DNA of 64,000 bases from Ipomoea triloba. Its lineage: Eukaryota > Streptophyta > Magnoliopsida > Solanales > Convolvulaceae. How positions within the stretch are numbered: position 1 is the first letter of the stretch; every line of letters starts with the position of its first letter. Of this stretch, positions 50,518 to 60,914 are shown one piece after another. The notes under the pieces are model-generated. The model had not been told where the DNA came from, did no database searches, and worked only from the letters and a program-made list of their open reading frames with translations. The stretch is taken from positions 4,576,778 to 4,640,777 of the forward strand of contig NC_044930.1 in the NCBI RefSeq assembly GCF_003576645.1, read 5' to 3'. A program made the position numbers and the translations under genes.

Positions 50518-51084
50518 GGCAAAAACTTGTGTGAGACCGTCTTATCGTGAGACGGGTCTGATTAGATCGGGTCAAGGTGAAGGTGTGATAATTATACGCA
50601 CAAATGTCATACTTATATGTTCAAATGTAATACTAATCAGGAACAAAATTTTTGTTACTTATAATAGTAAATGTAATACTTTTACATTTCGATTTAGAAG
50701 TATTACATTTTTCCTCAAGAAGTATTATATTTTTCTTTATAAGTAAGGGGAACATAAACCCAATGAGGTAGCTCAAGTGGCAAGTGAGTTCTCTTTGTTG
50801 GGAAGAATTTTGGGAAAACCCGGGTTCGATTAAAAAAAAAAAAAGGAACATTACTTGTTATCGAAAATATAATACTTTAAATCAAAATATATACAAAATT
50901 ATTACTATACATTTTTGTTCAAAAATATTACATTTTCCCTTATAAATGACAAAAATTTTATTCCTGATTAGTATTACATTTGAGTATATAAGTATGACAT
51001 TTGCATGTTGATTCAACCCGACCAGACCCGTCTCACAAATAAGGATCCGTGAGCTGAGATGGTCTCACGCACAAGTGTGATCCC
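50518..51084. mobile_element. MULE-type MITE carrying a SINE
   Basis: Ends GGCAAAAACTTGTGTGAGAC and, inverted, GGGATCACACTTGTGCGTGAG. Imperfect duplications AAAAGGAA (50510-50517) and AAAAAGAA (51085-51092) flank it. It is longer than its sister at 43778 because an 89-base SINE lies inside at 50756. Confidence 0.82.
50756..50844 (+). mobile_element. Short tRNA-derived SINE nested in a MITE
   Basis: It contains GAGGTAGCTCAAGTGGCAAG (A-box) and CCCGGGTTCGATT (B-box, close to the GGTTCGANNCC consensus) and a poly(A) tail. GGAACAT flanks it at 50749-50755 and 50845-50851. The sister MITE at 43778 lacks it. Confidence 0.8.
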
Positions 51085-51319
51085 AAAAAGAATAGTATTT
51101 ATTATAGGAATAAAATGTCAAAACAAACAACAAAATATGTCTATTTTCAGTATTGTTATTCTATTTTTGATCTATTTAATAAACCAAATATACATAATGG
51201 AAGTTTCATTATAGAGAGCTCTTTCAACTTTAAAAGCATTCTTATTTTAAGAAGTTTATTTTTAAAAAATATCTGAGTACAAATAAATCAATTTTTAATT
51301 GATTAATGAATAGACACAC

Positions 51320-51425
51320 ATACAAGTACTGAATGAGCAAAGCATCCAGCGGCAAACACGGCTCATTGCTCATCGGCAGGGCCACCCCAACAAGACAATG
51401 CCTGTTTACATGCGGCTCTTCCAAT
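51320..51425. repeat. Dispersed duplicate, copy 1
   Basis: About 100 bases, CAAGTACTGAATGAGCAAAG to GCGGCTC, matches 53629-53735. Strongest words are AAACACGGCTCATTGCTCAT and CACCC.AACAA. Nothing I recognise. Confidence 0.6.
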
Positions 51426-51810
51426 TTAGCCATCTGTATACTCATGTAAATTTGCTAATACCATTTATTATTTAATGATTAATTATTTCCAATTATATTT
51501 TCAACAGAACAACCATAACATACTCTGAAATCGATAAAATATATACGTATGTAATAATTAATGTCACGTTTCATTGACAAGAATTAGATTCAATCCTCCA
51601 AACCTATGTCCAATAGCTACAAGATAGTGGTTAAGGTACCCGTGAGGATATGGATGAAATGACATGAGTCTTTTTTCCTCTTAACTAGAAGTCTCAAGAT
51701 CGTGAATATATTAAGTTGTATATGTTGACATATTATATTTTTTAGAAGACATTTTAATTTTGAATAATAGGCATGGGGTGATGATTAATTATGCAAGTGA
51801 AGGTTTGAAA

Positions 51811-52067
51811 TTATTGGAGTATGCAGCATGTGAAAGAAATCAACAAGGAAAGGGCAGTAGAGTAATTCTTTATATTTTCAGTTGTAACCCCCTTTCCAGC
51901 CCAAGCTCCATTGTATATGATCTTGCTTGTCTTCTGTGTAATGCAACCAAGACATATTACATACAATGGAGCTTGGCGGGAAAGGTGGTTACAACTGAAA
52001 ATATAAAGAATTACTCTATTGCGGCCCTTTCCTGGTTGATTTCTTCACGAGCTGCATGTTCCAATAG
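51811..52067. ncRNA. Long near-perfect hairpin (candidate young MIRNA or siRNA locus)
   Basis: The left arm 51811-51916 and right arm 51961-52067 are inverse copies with about ten differences in 107 bases, separated by a 44-base loop. The perfect core AGAGTAATTCTTTATATTTT then CAGTTGTAACC covers over 30 base pairs. Outer parts carry a residual reading frame that ends in a stop (AAREEINQERAAIE-like on the minus strand), so it looks like an inverted duplication of the 3' end of an unidentified coding gene. That is the accepted birth route of new plant miRNAs. Expression is not shown. Confidence 0.6.
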
Positions 52068-52252
52068 AAATGTACGTTAATTTTGAGATTAAGACATTTG
52101 ATGAATTTAGTTTTGAACGAACTCGATTTTCCATTTGTTATGTTTTGATTATTTTTCATTGTTCACACAGCTATGTGGACCATGGTCCATGCAATAATGA
52201 TCGATGGATTGCAATTACTATGTTTTGTTTCATGGTAAATATATGTGCAAAT

Positions 52253-52816
52253 TATGCTGTGGACCCAGGTCCACCTTGCAAGGTGGACCTGGGTCCAAAA
52301 CTACGTCGTTTTTGTCTTTTTAAAAAAAAAAAAAAATTAGTAAACATATTGTTGAATATAGAGTTGTCCAAAAATGTGTGAATGTAGAGTATAGAAATCG
52401 TGAATGTAGATTTATGATTGTGTGAATGTAGAATTGCGCAGAAATGTGTGAATGTGGAGGTTTCAAATTGTGAATATGGAGTATAGAAATCGTGAATGTA
52501 GAGTTATGCATGTGTGAATCTGTAATAGAGTTAAGAAGTTCTAGCAACTTGTAGTCCTGTAATGTGTGAATGTGGAGTTCTCAAGTTGTGAATGTGGAGT
52601 ATAGGACCTGTGAATATAGAGTTTTGAATGTGTGAATGTGGAGTTTACAAATTGTGAATGTAGAGTATAGTGTATGTGAATGTAGAGTATAGTTACTAAA
52701 CATATAATCTTGTAATGTGTGAATGTGGAGTTTACAAATTGTGAATGTAGAGTATAGTGTATGTGAATGTAGACCCAGGTCCACCTTGCAAGGTGGAACT
52801 GGGTCCACGGCATAAC
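52253..52816. mobile_element. TIR element with minisatellite core (GTGAATGTAGAGTATAG)
   Basis: The termini are TATGCTGTGGACCCAGGTCC and, inverted, TATGCCGTGGACCCAGTTCC. Each is followed by a palindrome, ACCTTGCAAGGT. The inside repeats GTGTGAATGTGGAGTT and GTGAATGTAGAGTATAG about every 18-25 bases from 52370 to 52770. The left subterminal block CCAAAACTACGTCGTTTTTG matches the element at 29034. No coding capacity. Confidence 0.78.
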
Positions 52817-53628
52817 AACCCAAATATATGTCTTAACATAATTTACCAATTTTTACTAAACATCTCATTACCAGGCTGAACCCAACCTCTTATGGGGCCG
52901 CAAGGAAGGTTGCTTCCATTAATCCAGTTTACAATATAATCTCTTTAGCATCACTATGAACAATACATATAATGTTTGAAACCCTTTTCCCAAGCCCATT
53001 GAATGCCCTTCAATGTGAGGGAGTTTGCTTTTGGAAATGTGTTTGCAATCTCAACTTCACACTAGTGAATCCATTGAAACTTCCATCCGGCATTCTTCTC
53101 ATTTCTTTCCAAAATATACTTGTGTTGCTGTATCTATATCCTCAATTTTTGGATGAAGAGGGAAATTCAAATTCATTGTCAACCAACCTAGGTCCTTCAT
53201 AACTAACCAACTCAAATCAAGAAAGTCAATATGTCGCTCTTATTAGAGTCAAACTTAAAACTTGTGATTATGAATTCTAAATAACATGTCCAATTTGATT
53301 GAGGTTGCCCCCTATATTCTCAATTCTTTATAGGAAATTATTATGTAGACTTCTAAGTTTTACTCCTAAATCCTACTTCCACTCTCAGATTTTTTATGTA
53401 AATAATTTGTTTGGAACCCACACGATGAAAATAGCTTATCATTGTCTACAGGAAGTAAAAGTGATGGAGTACAATTTAGGAGCATATGTACAAAACTCTT
53501 TATAATAAGTTGTATGTACTTAGATTTCCGTATTTAATTATTTATAAAAATATATGTATATAACAGATTTCGTACACCGTACGTACAAGTAAATTATTTG
53601 TAAATTTTAATAATGCATAGACAACACA

Positions 53629-53735
53629 AGTACTGAACGAGCAAACCACCCCGCAGCAAACACGGATCATTGCTCATCGGCCTTGCCACCCAAAACAATG
53701 ACTATTTGCATCTGATTCTTGTGGGCTCGTTCATG
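53629..53735. repeat. Dispersed duplicate, copy 2
   Basis: Same 100-base segment as 51320-51425 and same orientation. Reading frames are not kept intact in both copies, so it is probably non-coding. Confidence 0.6.
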
Positions 53736-53928
53736 TGCTAAATGGTAATGTTACCATGAGTTTTAGAAAGGACCAAGCTAGCTTGTTGCCATACACAAGT
53801 ACAAATTTTGAATAAATTACGATGGAATATTTATATAGTAATGGAGATTAATATTTCAGATGGACTATTATGTAAGTTTAAATAATATTTAGAGTTGTGG
53901 AGTTATAAATATTATTTTAGTTTGGTAG

Positions 53929-53933
<5 letters not shown>

Positions 53934-53975
<42 letters not shown>
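53934..53975. repeat. (TA)n microsatellite
   Basis: About 20 TA units directly left of a minisatellite island, the same order as at 8860-9545. Confidence 0.95.
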
Positions 53976-53981
<6 letters not shown>

Positions 53982-53989
53982 ATTCAAAT

Positions 53990-54740
53990 GCAGCGGGGAG
54001 CTCCCATGCGGTCGTGCGGCCTAATATGCATCGTCCGATTTCATTAATCTAACTGGAATTCGCGTATGTTTAAGTGGGGGTATTATGGTAATTTTAGTAT
54101 CTATATTACGTGAATTGAAATGGTGCATTTTAGTACATAGTGTGGTGCGTTTTATTACGTATGTTGGTACATTAACTGTGTTGTTGAATGGTGCGTTTTA
54201 ATTTATCCGATGGTGCATTTTCATATGTAGAACGGTGTGTAATTGTGTTGTGGAATGGTGCGTTTTAATACGTTCTCTGGTGCATTTTAATACGTAGAAT
54301 GATGTGTATTTTAACACGTGTTTCTAATAAGTGTGCTATAGAATGGTGTGTTTTAATCCGTCCTCTGGCGCATTTTAATACGTTGAATGATGTGTATTTT
54401 TAACACACGTTTTTTAATAAGTGTAATAGTGCATGTTTATAATTTGGGATGGGTATTTTCAACGAGTGGCATTGTGCATTTTAACACACGTTGTGGTGTA
54501 TTTTAATACATAGAATGGTGCATATTTTAGCACATGTTTTCTAATGTGTAAATAGTTTATACTTATAATCTGACAGGAGGCACGTTGTGGTACATTTTAA
54601 TACATAGAAAGATGCGTTTTATCACGTATATTGATGAATTTTAAGTGAATACGTGCATTTGATTATAGTGTGGAATGATGTGTTTTATCGGTCCTCTGTT
54701 GCGTTTTAGTATGTAGAATGGTGTGTTTTGTAACATATAT
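53990..54740. repeat. Degenerate minisatellite island (AATGGTGCGTTTTAATACGT)
   Basis: Variants of GGTGCGTTTTAATACGT recur about 20 times between 54120 and 54740. The left border is GC-rich (GGGAGCTCCCATGCGGTCGTGCGGCC), as in the island at 8925. No ORF. Confidence 0.7.
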
Positions 54741-54784
54741 ATATTGCGCGTTGATTTGATGACTTGATATGATCTAATGACTGT

Positions 54785-55170
54785 ACATAATATACTAATT
54801 ATCAATATCACTCATGAATTATTAGTGGTGTAAATGTTGACCCTCAATTTTTATAACGTTACATATACTGCCCATCCCGTACCGTACGAAAGGAAAATTG
54901 AGGGGCAACATTTACACAATTAATAATTCAGAAGTGACATTGATAATTGACATATTATGAAGGCAGTTGACAATGAATTATTAATTGTGTAAATGTTGCC
55001 CTCAATTTTCAAAACGGTACATATATTGCCCCTCCCGAGTCTAAATGTTGCCCCTCAATTTTTCCTCTCGTACGGTACGGAATGGACAATATATGTACCG
55101 TTATAAAAATTGGGGGTCAACATTTACACCACTAATAATTCAGGAGTGATATTGATAATTGATCTAAAAA
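54785..55170. mobile_element. Foldback element
   Basis: Arms 54785-54910 and 55040-55170 are inverse copies (ATTATCAATATCACTC, GTGTAAATGTTGACCC, CCGTACCGTACGA, AAATTGAGGGGCAACATTT). The centre contains a further inverted pair. The right end is repeated once more at 55165-55225, as from an aberrant transposition. Confidence 0.7.
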
Positions 55171-55231
55171 TTGAAGGTCAACATTTACACTACTAATAAT
55201 TTAGGAGTGATATTGATAATTGATCTGATTT

Positions 55232-55280
<49 letters not shown>
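55232..55280. repeat. (TA)n microsatellite
   Basis: About 24 TA units after the foldback element. Confidence 0.95.
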
Positions 55281-55282
<2 letters not shown>

Positions 55283-55688
55283 CGCATATATTATAAAAAT
55301 CTGATCTAATGACTGATCATATCAATAATAACTTCATAATTGTTTTCAAAAAAATAATAACTTCATAATGATCACTTCTTATTTATTTATTTATTTATTT
55401 TTTACTTTGTGAAATGATGACGTGATATCTCAAAAATGATTTGCCTACCCAACATATAATTAATTGATTAATTGAATTTAGCTACTAAATGAATAGATAA
55501 TTTAGGATATCTTTTTCCGTTAAATTATAAATAGTTAATAATAACACTTATGGTACTTATTACTAGATTAATTGAATTCAATATTTATGTATGTATGTAT
55601 GTATATATATAAACGAAAAATGTGAGATGTCAAAGGGAGAACTAAATTAAAAATTGTACATTAGAATACATAATATAAATAATTAGCG

Positions 55689-55973
55689 ATGAGTTATAAG
55701 TACATTAGTATAGTGTTCATATTGGTCACTATTTCTATTGTATTAGCGTTAGCAAAGAATGCACCTCCACCTCTTGAAGACATTACTAAGGAGCTAGAAA
55801 GAAGAATAGACCAATGCTATAATGGAACAATCCAAGAGTATTTGAAATGGGATACACCCATGTTGCAAACCGAATCAGACCTTTTAAATAATTGTAGATC
55901 ATATTGGAATTGTGAATTACTTAAGAAGGATTGTACGTGGAGAAATTATTTAGTGCCACCTAATTCTATTTAA
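55689..55973 (+). CDS. Small secreted Cys-containing protein, function unknown
   Basis: A 94-residue ORF with a clear signal peptide (MSYKYISIVFILVTISIVLA, cleavage near residue 22). The mature part has four Cys (QCYNG, NNCRSYWNCE, KDCTW), an N-glycosylation site (NGT) and two Trp. A TATA-rich stretch (TATATATATAAACG, near 55600) lies at a sensible distance. The pattern recalls small secreted cysteine peptides of plant reproduction and defence, but I recognise no family. A chance ORF cannot be excluded, though the signal peptide plus paired cysteines argue against it. Confidence 0.5.
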   Translation: MSYKYISIVFILVTISIVLALAKNAPPPLEDITKELERRIDQCYNGTIQEYLKWDTPMLQTESDLLNNCRSYWNCELLKKDCTWRNYLVPPNSI

Positions 55974-56278
55974 TGTAAGTTGCTATGTCTAGTTACTTTT
56001 TTAATTAAATTAAAAATGTATAACACACGTATTATATTATATAGAGTAGTGGCTGTGAGTATGATACATTGTTTCACGCACACAAAAAATATGTTCAACA
56101 AAATAAAAAAAAATAGTTATTGATATAATCTTGAGGTTATTCTTTACAATAATTTTTGTAGGATCAATCGGTTGCATGCGTAGTCATTTGCATACTTGAT
56201 ATATGTTAATTATGAATTTTAAGGTATTAGGTGTTTGGATTTAATTGAGTTAACTTGTTGCTTTTTGGAACACATTTA

Positions 56279-57657
56279 GGGTATATTCAATCATGACTTT
56301 TATAGATTTTTAAAATGATAGATTTTAATAAACTTTTATTGACTTTTATAGAGTCATTCAAAACTTTTTAAAACTTTGTAAGACTTTATAATAAAAGTTT
56401 ATATAAAAAACATTCACAAACTTTTATCAACTTTTTTATTTTAAAAAGTCTACAAAAGTCATTAAAATTCTAAATTGAATACATTCTTAAAATCTTTAAT
56501 TTCAATGATTTTGATCCTTATCATTGATAATTATTTTTTTTTTACAAAACATGTTATTATATATAATAAAATTCTTCTTTATCATAAACATGTTATAGTA
56601 TTAATAAGCATAAAAAAAAACTATTTCATAAAAAATTCATAACAATACTGAACACTAAAATTTATAGTAATAGAATTGCTCAAATAAAATATTTACAAAT
56701 ATAATTACTAGTTGCATAAAATAAAAAAATTAAAAATATAATATTAATAGTATATATATTGCTAGACATCAACCAAAGAACTATTATTTGCAATAGCAAT
56801 TTGAGACTGTGAACAACAACAAGGTGCTACTGTTTGCAACCCCAAATTGTTGTTGCAAATAGTAGTTTGCTATTTGTAGTAGTTTGTTGTAAAAAAAATA
56901 TTACGAATATAATCATAAAAAGAATAAAAATCAAAATATAAAAGTATTTATATAAATATTATGAAACATATAGTAAAATTTGACAGTGATAGATGAAAAA
57001 TTTACTTTGTTCAAGTACTTAAGGAGAAAAGTTCTTAGGAAAAGTTTAGAAGTTAGGGAGAAAAGTTCGTAGAGAAAGTTTAGAAGGATAAAAAGTTCGT
57101 AGAAAAAAATAAGAAAATCAAAATATACAAGCAATATAATAATGAAGTAAAAATAATATTATTTCGAATTTTTAGAGGAAGATTGTAAAGTTTAGGAGAA
57201 AAAAAAATTGGTAGAGTTTAGGTATGAAGAAAATATAGGGTAATGAAGAAAAAATAATTTACTGAATTTAGGTATAAGGTTTATAAAGTTTAAATTGAGA
57301 GAAAAAAATAGTTTAAATAGAAAGAAAACATTCAGAGTAGAAAGAAAATTTTGAAATCTTGGGGTTGAGAGTTGGATTTCAACTATTTATATTTGAGAAT
57401 GAAAAGTCTATAAAAGTCCTAAAATTAAAAAGTCTATTCAAATTCATAACTTTTTGAATACCACATAACTTTTAAAGATTCTTTAAAAGTCTTAATCGAA
57501 TACCACCCGATTTTAAAGGCTCTTTAAAAACCTTGATTAAATATGGCATGACTTTTAAAAACTCCCTAAAGGTTTGAATTGTATATCTCCAAACTTTTAA
57601 AGTTCATAAAAGTGTTCAAAATTTTATGAAAATCATGATTGATCATGAATACACCCC
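56279..57657. mobile_element. Non-autonomous PIF/Harbinger-like element, 1.4 kb
   Basis: Ends GGGTATATTCAATCATGACT and, inverted, GGGGTGTATTCATGATCAAT, flanked by TTA (56276-56278 and 57658-57660). Subterminal parts are full of ACTTTTAAA/TTTAAAAGT words in both orientations. No ORF resembling a transposase was found. Similar words at 49880-50110 suggest a decayed relative. Confidence 0.65.
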
Positions 57658-58030
57658 TTAGCTTCCTGTTCACAGTTTTTTTTAAATGAATTTTGTTCTG
57701 TAAAAATCCTTGCATATTCTTTCTGTCATAATATAATTAATACTCTGTAAGATTATAGAATGAACTCTGTTTCATTGAAGAGAATAACCAAAGTATTTAT
57801 AGTGTACAACAAAAGAGAAATAAAGAAGTTACAACTAATAACTAGTCTACATGAATGAATTTAGAATAACAAAATAACCTCAGTCACTCATATGCTTAAC
57901 ATACTTCGGCAATACCTTGAAGTTTGTTTTTTTTAAAATGTTTTTAGATTTATTTTATATATTGTAGTATAACAATAATTTTTTAAGTTAAATAGAGATA
58001 ATAAAAATAAGATCATATAAATAATAAACG

Positions 58031-58031
<1 letters not shown>

Positions 58032-58075
<44 letters not shown>
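58032..58075. repeat. (TA)n microsatellite
   Basis: About 22 TA units in a gene-free stretch. Confidence 0.94.
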
Positions 58076-58077
<2 letters not shown>

Positions 58078-58644
58078 TTTAATGTAGATAACTTTTTTTT
58101 TTTAAATGATATCTAAACTGTACTGAAATTATATTTGAGTATATCATATATAGTTTTAAATATCTAAGTTGATAATTAATTGGGAATTTGGGGTCATCTG
58201 AAATTTAAATTTAAATTTTTTTTTAAAGTTAAAATAATCTAAATAATGTCCATTCCTAATTACTATCTTTGGGGTCCGCGAGAATTGACTATGCCGGACC
58301 TAAGTATTTAGGTTTTCAAAGTACTCCGTAAGTAATTTGGTAGAGCCAAACTTAATGTTGCATAATATAGCAATTGGATGGCAATTTTGAACTTTGAACA
58401 AGCTTCCAAGCCTCTACCAAATAAATGTTGATTTGTCTCATTTGGAAGAAAACTTAAAATGGTGTTTAGGTTTGTACACAAACGTTTACCTAACTCATAT
58501 AAAGGGTAATAAGCCTATTTTAAAAATATATACTTCCATACAATTTTTAGTAAAATGGCTAATACAAGAATTGAGATAAAAGAAAATTATTAAATATTCC
58601 ATTCTTCCATAACAATGTTCCTTAGATATAGTATATCCATTATT

Positions 58645-59155
58645 AAATTTGTGAATTTGGTCCTAACTGATAGAGACTTATAACTCGATCAATTCATAGA
58701 AGTATAGATATAGACATTCCCACGAAATGAGCGACAATGGATATTTGTAGACTTGTAGTCACTACTCGAGAATATGTTTGTACTAGGTAAACTTTGCTGG
58801 CTCAAACAACTAATAGACAGCTCTCATCGGGAGTCAAGCTTATAACTTTGTGGTTACGAAGTCAAAACGCGAAGATCAACCTGAGTGGGATTGCAACAAA
58901 AAAAAATATAATTATAACCTTATTTTGGAGGATAGCCTTACTAATTTTGAAGTTATGATTGATGTGTTTTTTTATTTTTTTATTTTTATTTTTTATTTTT
59001 TATTTTTGCAAAGATGTGTTAATATTCTTACTCCTTTTTGTATGCTCATTTATCCATTTTTGACAATTGACAAACACTCACCTCCCCTACTAAATACAAG
59101 CACAGCATGTGACACTTTTTCTCATGACATTGATGTTTGGAAAAATAATAAAATC
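58645..59155. repeat. Tandem duplication, unit 1
   Basis: It matches 59260-59720 in order: TTTGGTCCTAA.TGATAGAGA, TAGACAT..CCAC, ACTCGAGA, GGAGGATAGC, TTACTAATTTTGAAGTTATG, TTATGCTCATTTATCCATTTTTGA-like and AGCATGTGAC. The unit has an extra T-rich insert at 58960-59010. It is non-coding in all frames. Confidence 0.75.
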
Positions 59156-59259
59156 AATTGTTAATTGAGAAAATTGCACTTTTCAATCATAACTTCATGA
59201 TTAGCAAGGTGGCTATATCCTTCAAAACTAAGTTTATAATTATATTTTTCTAAGCATGA

Positions 59260-59720
59260 ATTTGGTCCTAAATGATAGAGACTCTATTAATTTAGAGAAG
59301 TATATACATAGACATCTCCACTAATTGAGTGAAGAGGAAAATACACAGTTACTATTCGAGAGTGTACATTGGGTAAACCTGACCGATTCAAAACACCAAT
59401 ATATCACTCCCACCGATAGTCAAACTTGTAATCATGTGGTTACCAAGTCAACATCTTAACAAATTGATGACTGAAATCGCACTTAGAAAAAATATAATTC
59501 TAAACTTAATTTTGGAGGATAGCGCAGCGTTACTAATTTTGAAGTTATGATTGATTTGTTAATATCCTTACATCCACTTTTTATGCTCATTTATCCATTT
59601 TTGAAAATTGACAAACGACCACCTCATCTATACTAATTAAATACAAGCATAGCATGTGACCTTTTTTTTTGAAGATACATAGCATGTGACCTTCTTTCTC
59701 ATAACATTGACATTTGGGAA
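59260..59720. repeat. Tandem duplication, unit 2
   Basis: Second copy, same strand, start-to-start distance about 615 bases. A short CATAGCATGTGACCTT block is doubled at its right end (59649-59693). Confidence 0.75.
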
Positions 59721-59887
59721 TTTGTTTACCTGCGAATGGAAAGAGATAAACTCAATTTGCCATTCCACTAAAAAATCGAATGGAAGTATTATCATATCTT
59801 TCTAAATTAGGCTGATATATTACGTACCCTTCATATGGGAATTTGTTTACCTATATAATTTGATTTGTTTGTATATTTAATTTAAAT

Positions 59888-59992
59888 CTTGTGGTCTAGT
59901 GGCACCAAGTTACCTTCTCATATAGGAGGTTGTGGCTCCAACCCTTAGTAGAGGCTCTATTGACGATAATAGAGTCAGTAATACTAAAAAAA
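59888..59992 (+). mobile_element. tRNA-derived SINE
   Basis: It starts CTTGTGGTCTAGTGGCACCA (A-box-like), has GTGGCTCCAACCC (B-box-like) and ends in an A-run. The 9-bp AATTTAAAT is at 59879-59887 and 59993-60001. Same family as the copy at 8310. Confidence 0.78.
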
Positions 59993-60501
59993 AATTTAAA
60001 TTTTAGACTAATGCATAACTTGATTTTGAATAATTTAATGTTAACGAATTAGATGCGTTTAAACATTAATAGATTACCAATTTCATATAGGTTAAGAATA
60101 GAGATTTATTACGTCCACGTACAGATGTTAGGCCTTGTTAGTTCTCGGACTCCAAAGGTAAAAATTAGGGATGAACATTATTCAAAATATTTTAACTTAA
60201 ATTTTAAAACAAATTTATAATTAAATTTCGGATGATCCCAATAATTAATTATCCATTTAGATATTTAGAATTAAGATATATTCAAATATAAGTTTGGTAT
60301 AGAGATATGGGTTAAAAAAACCATCCACGTGCATTAGACCTAAAATCTGAACTAACTAAAAATTTTTACTACAAATATATATAGTAATTAATTGTATATT
60401 AAGTATTAAATATATTTCACAATAGTAATATATTAATTTTAAGAACTCTCTTAATTATTTTTTATTAGTGTTTTGTGTTATTTTTATAGACATTCTCACT
60501 C

Positions 60502-60509
60502 TATATATA
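60502..60509 (+). promoter_or_regulatory. TATA box of the pectin acetylesterase locus
   Basis: TATATATA in the context CACTCTATATATAGC. Transcription would begin near 60535. A 5' UTR intron (60668-60913, GAG|GTAATA ... TTTTTAG) then ends just before the ATG at 60915. Confidence 0.5.
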
Positions 60510-60914
60510 GCTTGCCTTCTTTATTCACTTCTCTTCACATTATCTATCATATCATTACTCCTCACCTCTCTCTATCTCTCTAAAAAATCATAACTCTTTG
60601 ATCTAAATTTCAAGATTTAGTGTTGAGTGTTGTTTTCTTGCACTTGCATACCTACCAAAGGAAAGAGGTAATACAATTATTTGTATCATATATCTACATG
60701 GAGTTAATTAATATAATTTTTCATAAAGTTATTTATGTATGCTCAATTTCTCAAAGTTGTATGTAATCTTTTTTGGTTCTCTTGTTGATGGATATGATCC
60801 ATTTAATATTTGCTACATGTAAAATAACAGTAATTTTTTCTTTTTGTTTTATCTATAACATTTTTGAAAGATTGTTACGTTAACTAGGTGATATATTTTC
60901 TTTTGATTTTTAGA

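Noticed and set aside
51760..52080. 106-residue ORF over the long hairpin
   Set aside because: It reads through both arms and the loop; the frame is a by-product of the inverted duplication.
52320..52849. His/Thr-rich minus-strand ORFs of 75-102 residues
   Set aside because: They are the translated minisatellite core of the TIR element, not genes.
58850..59164. 104-residue ORF
   Set aside because: It lies in tandem unit 1, is not kept in unit 2 and crosses a T-rich insertion.
44447..60000. Possible CRISPR array, operon or bacterial system suggested by the short repeats
   Set aside because: Repeats are degenerate minisatellites and MITE ends in plant nuclear DNA; spacers and cas-like genes are absent.
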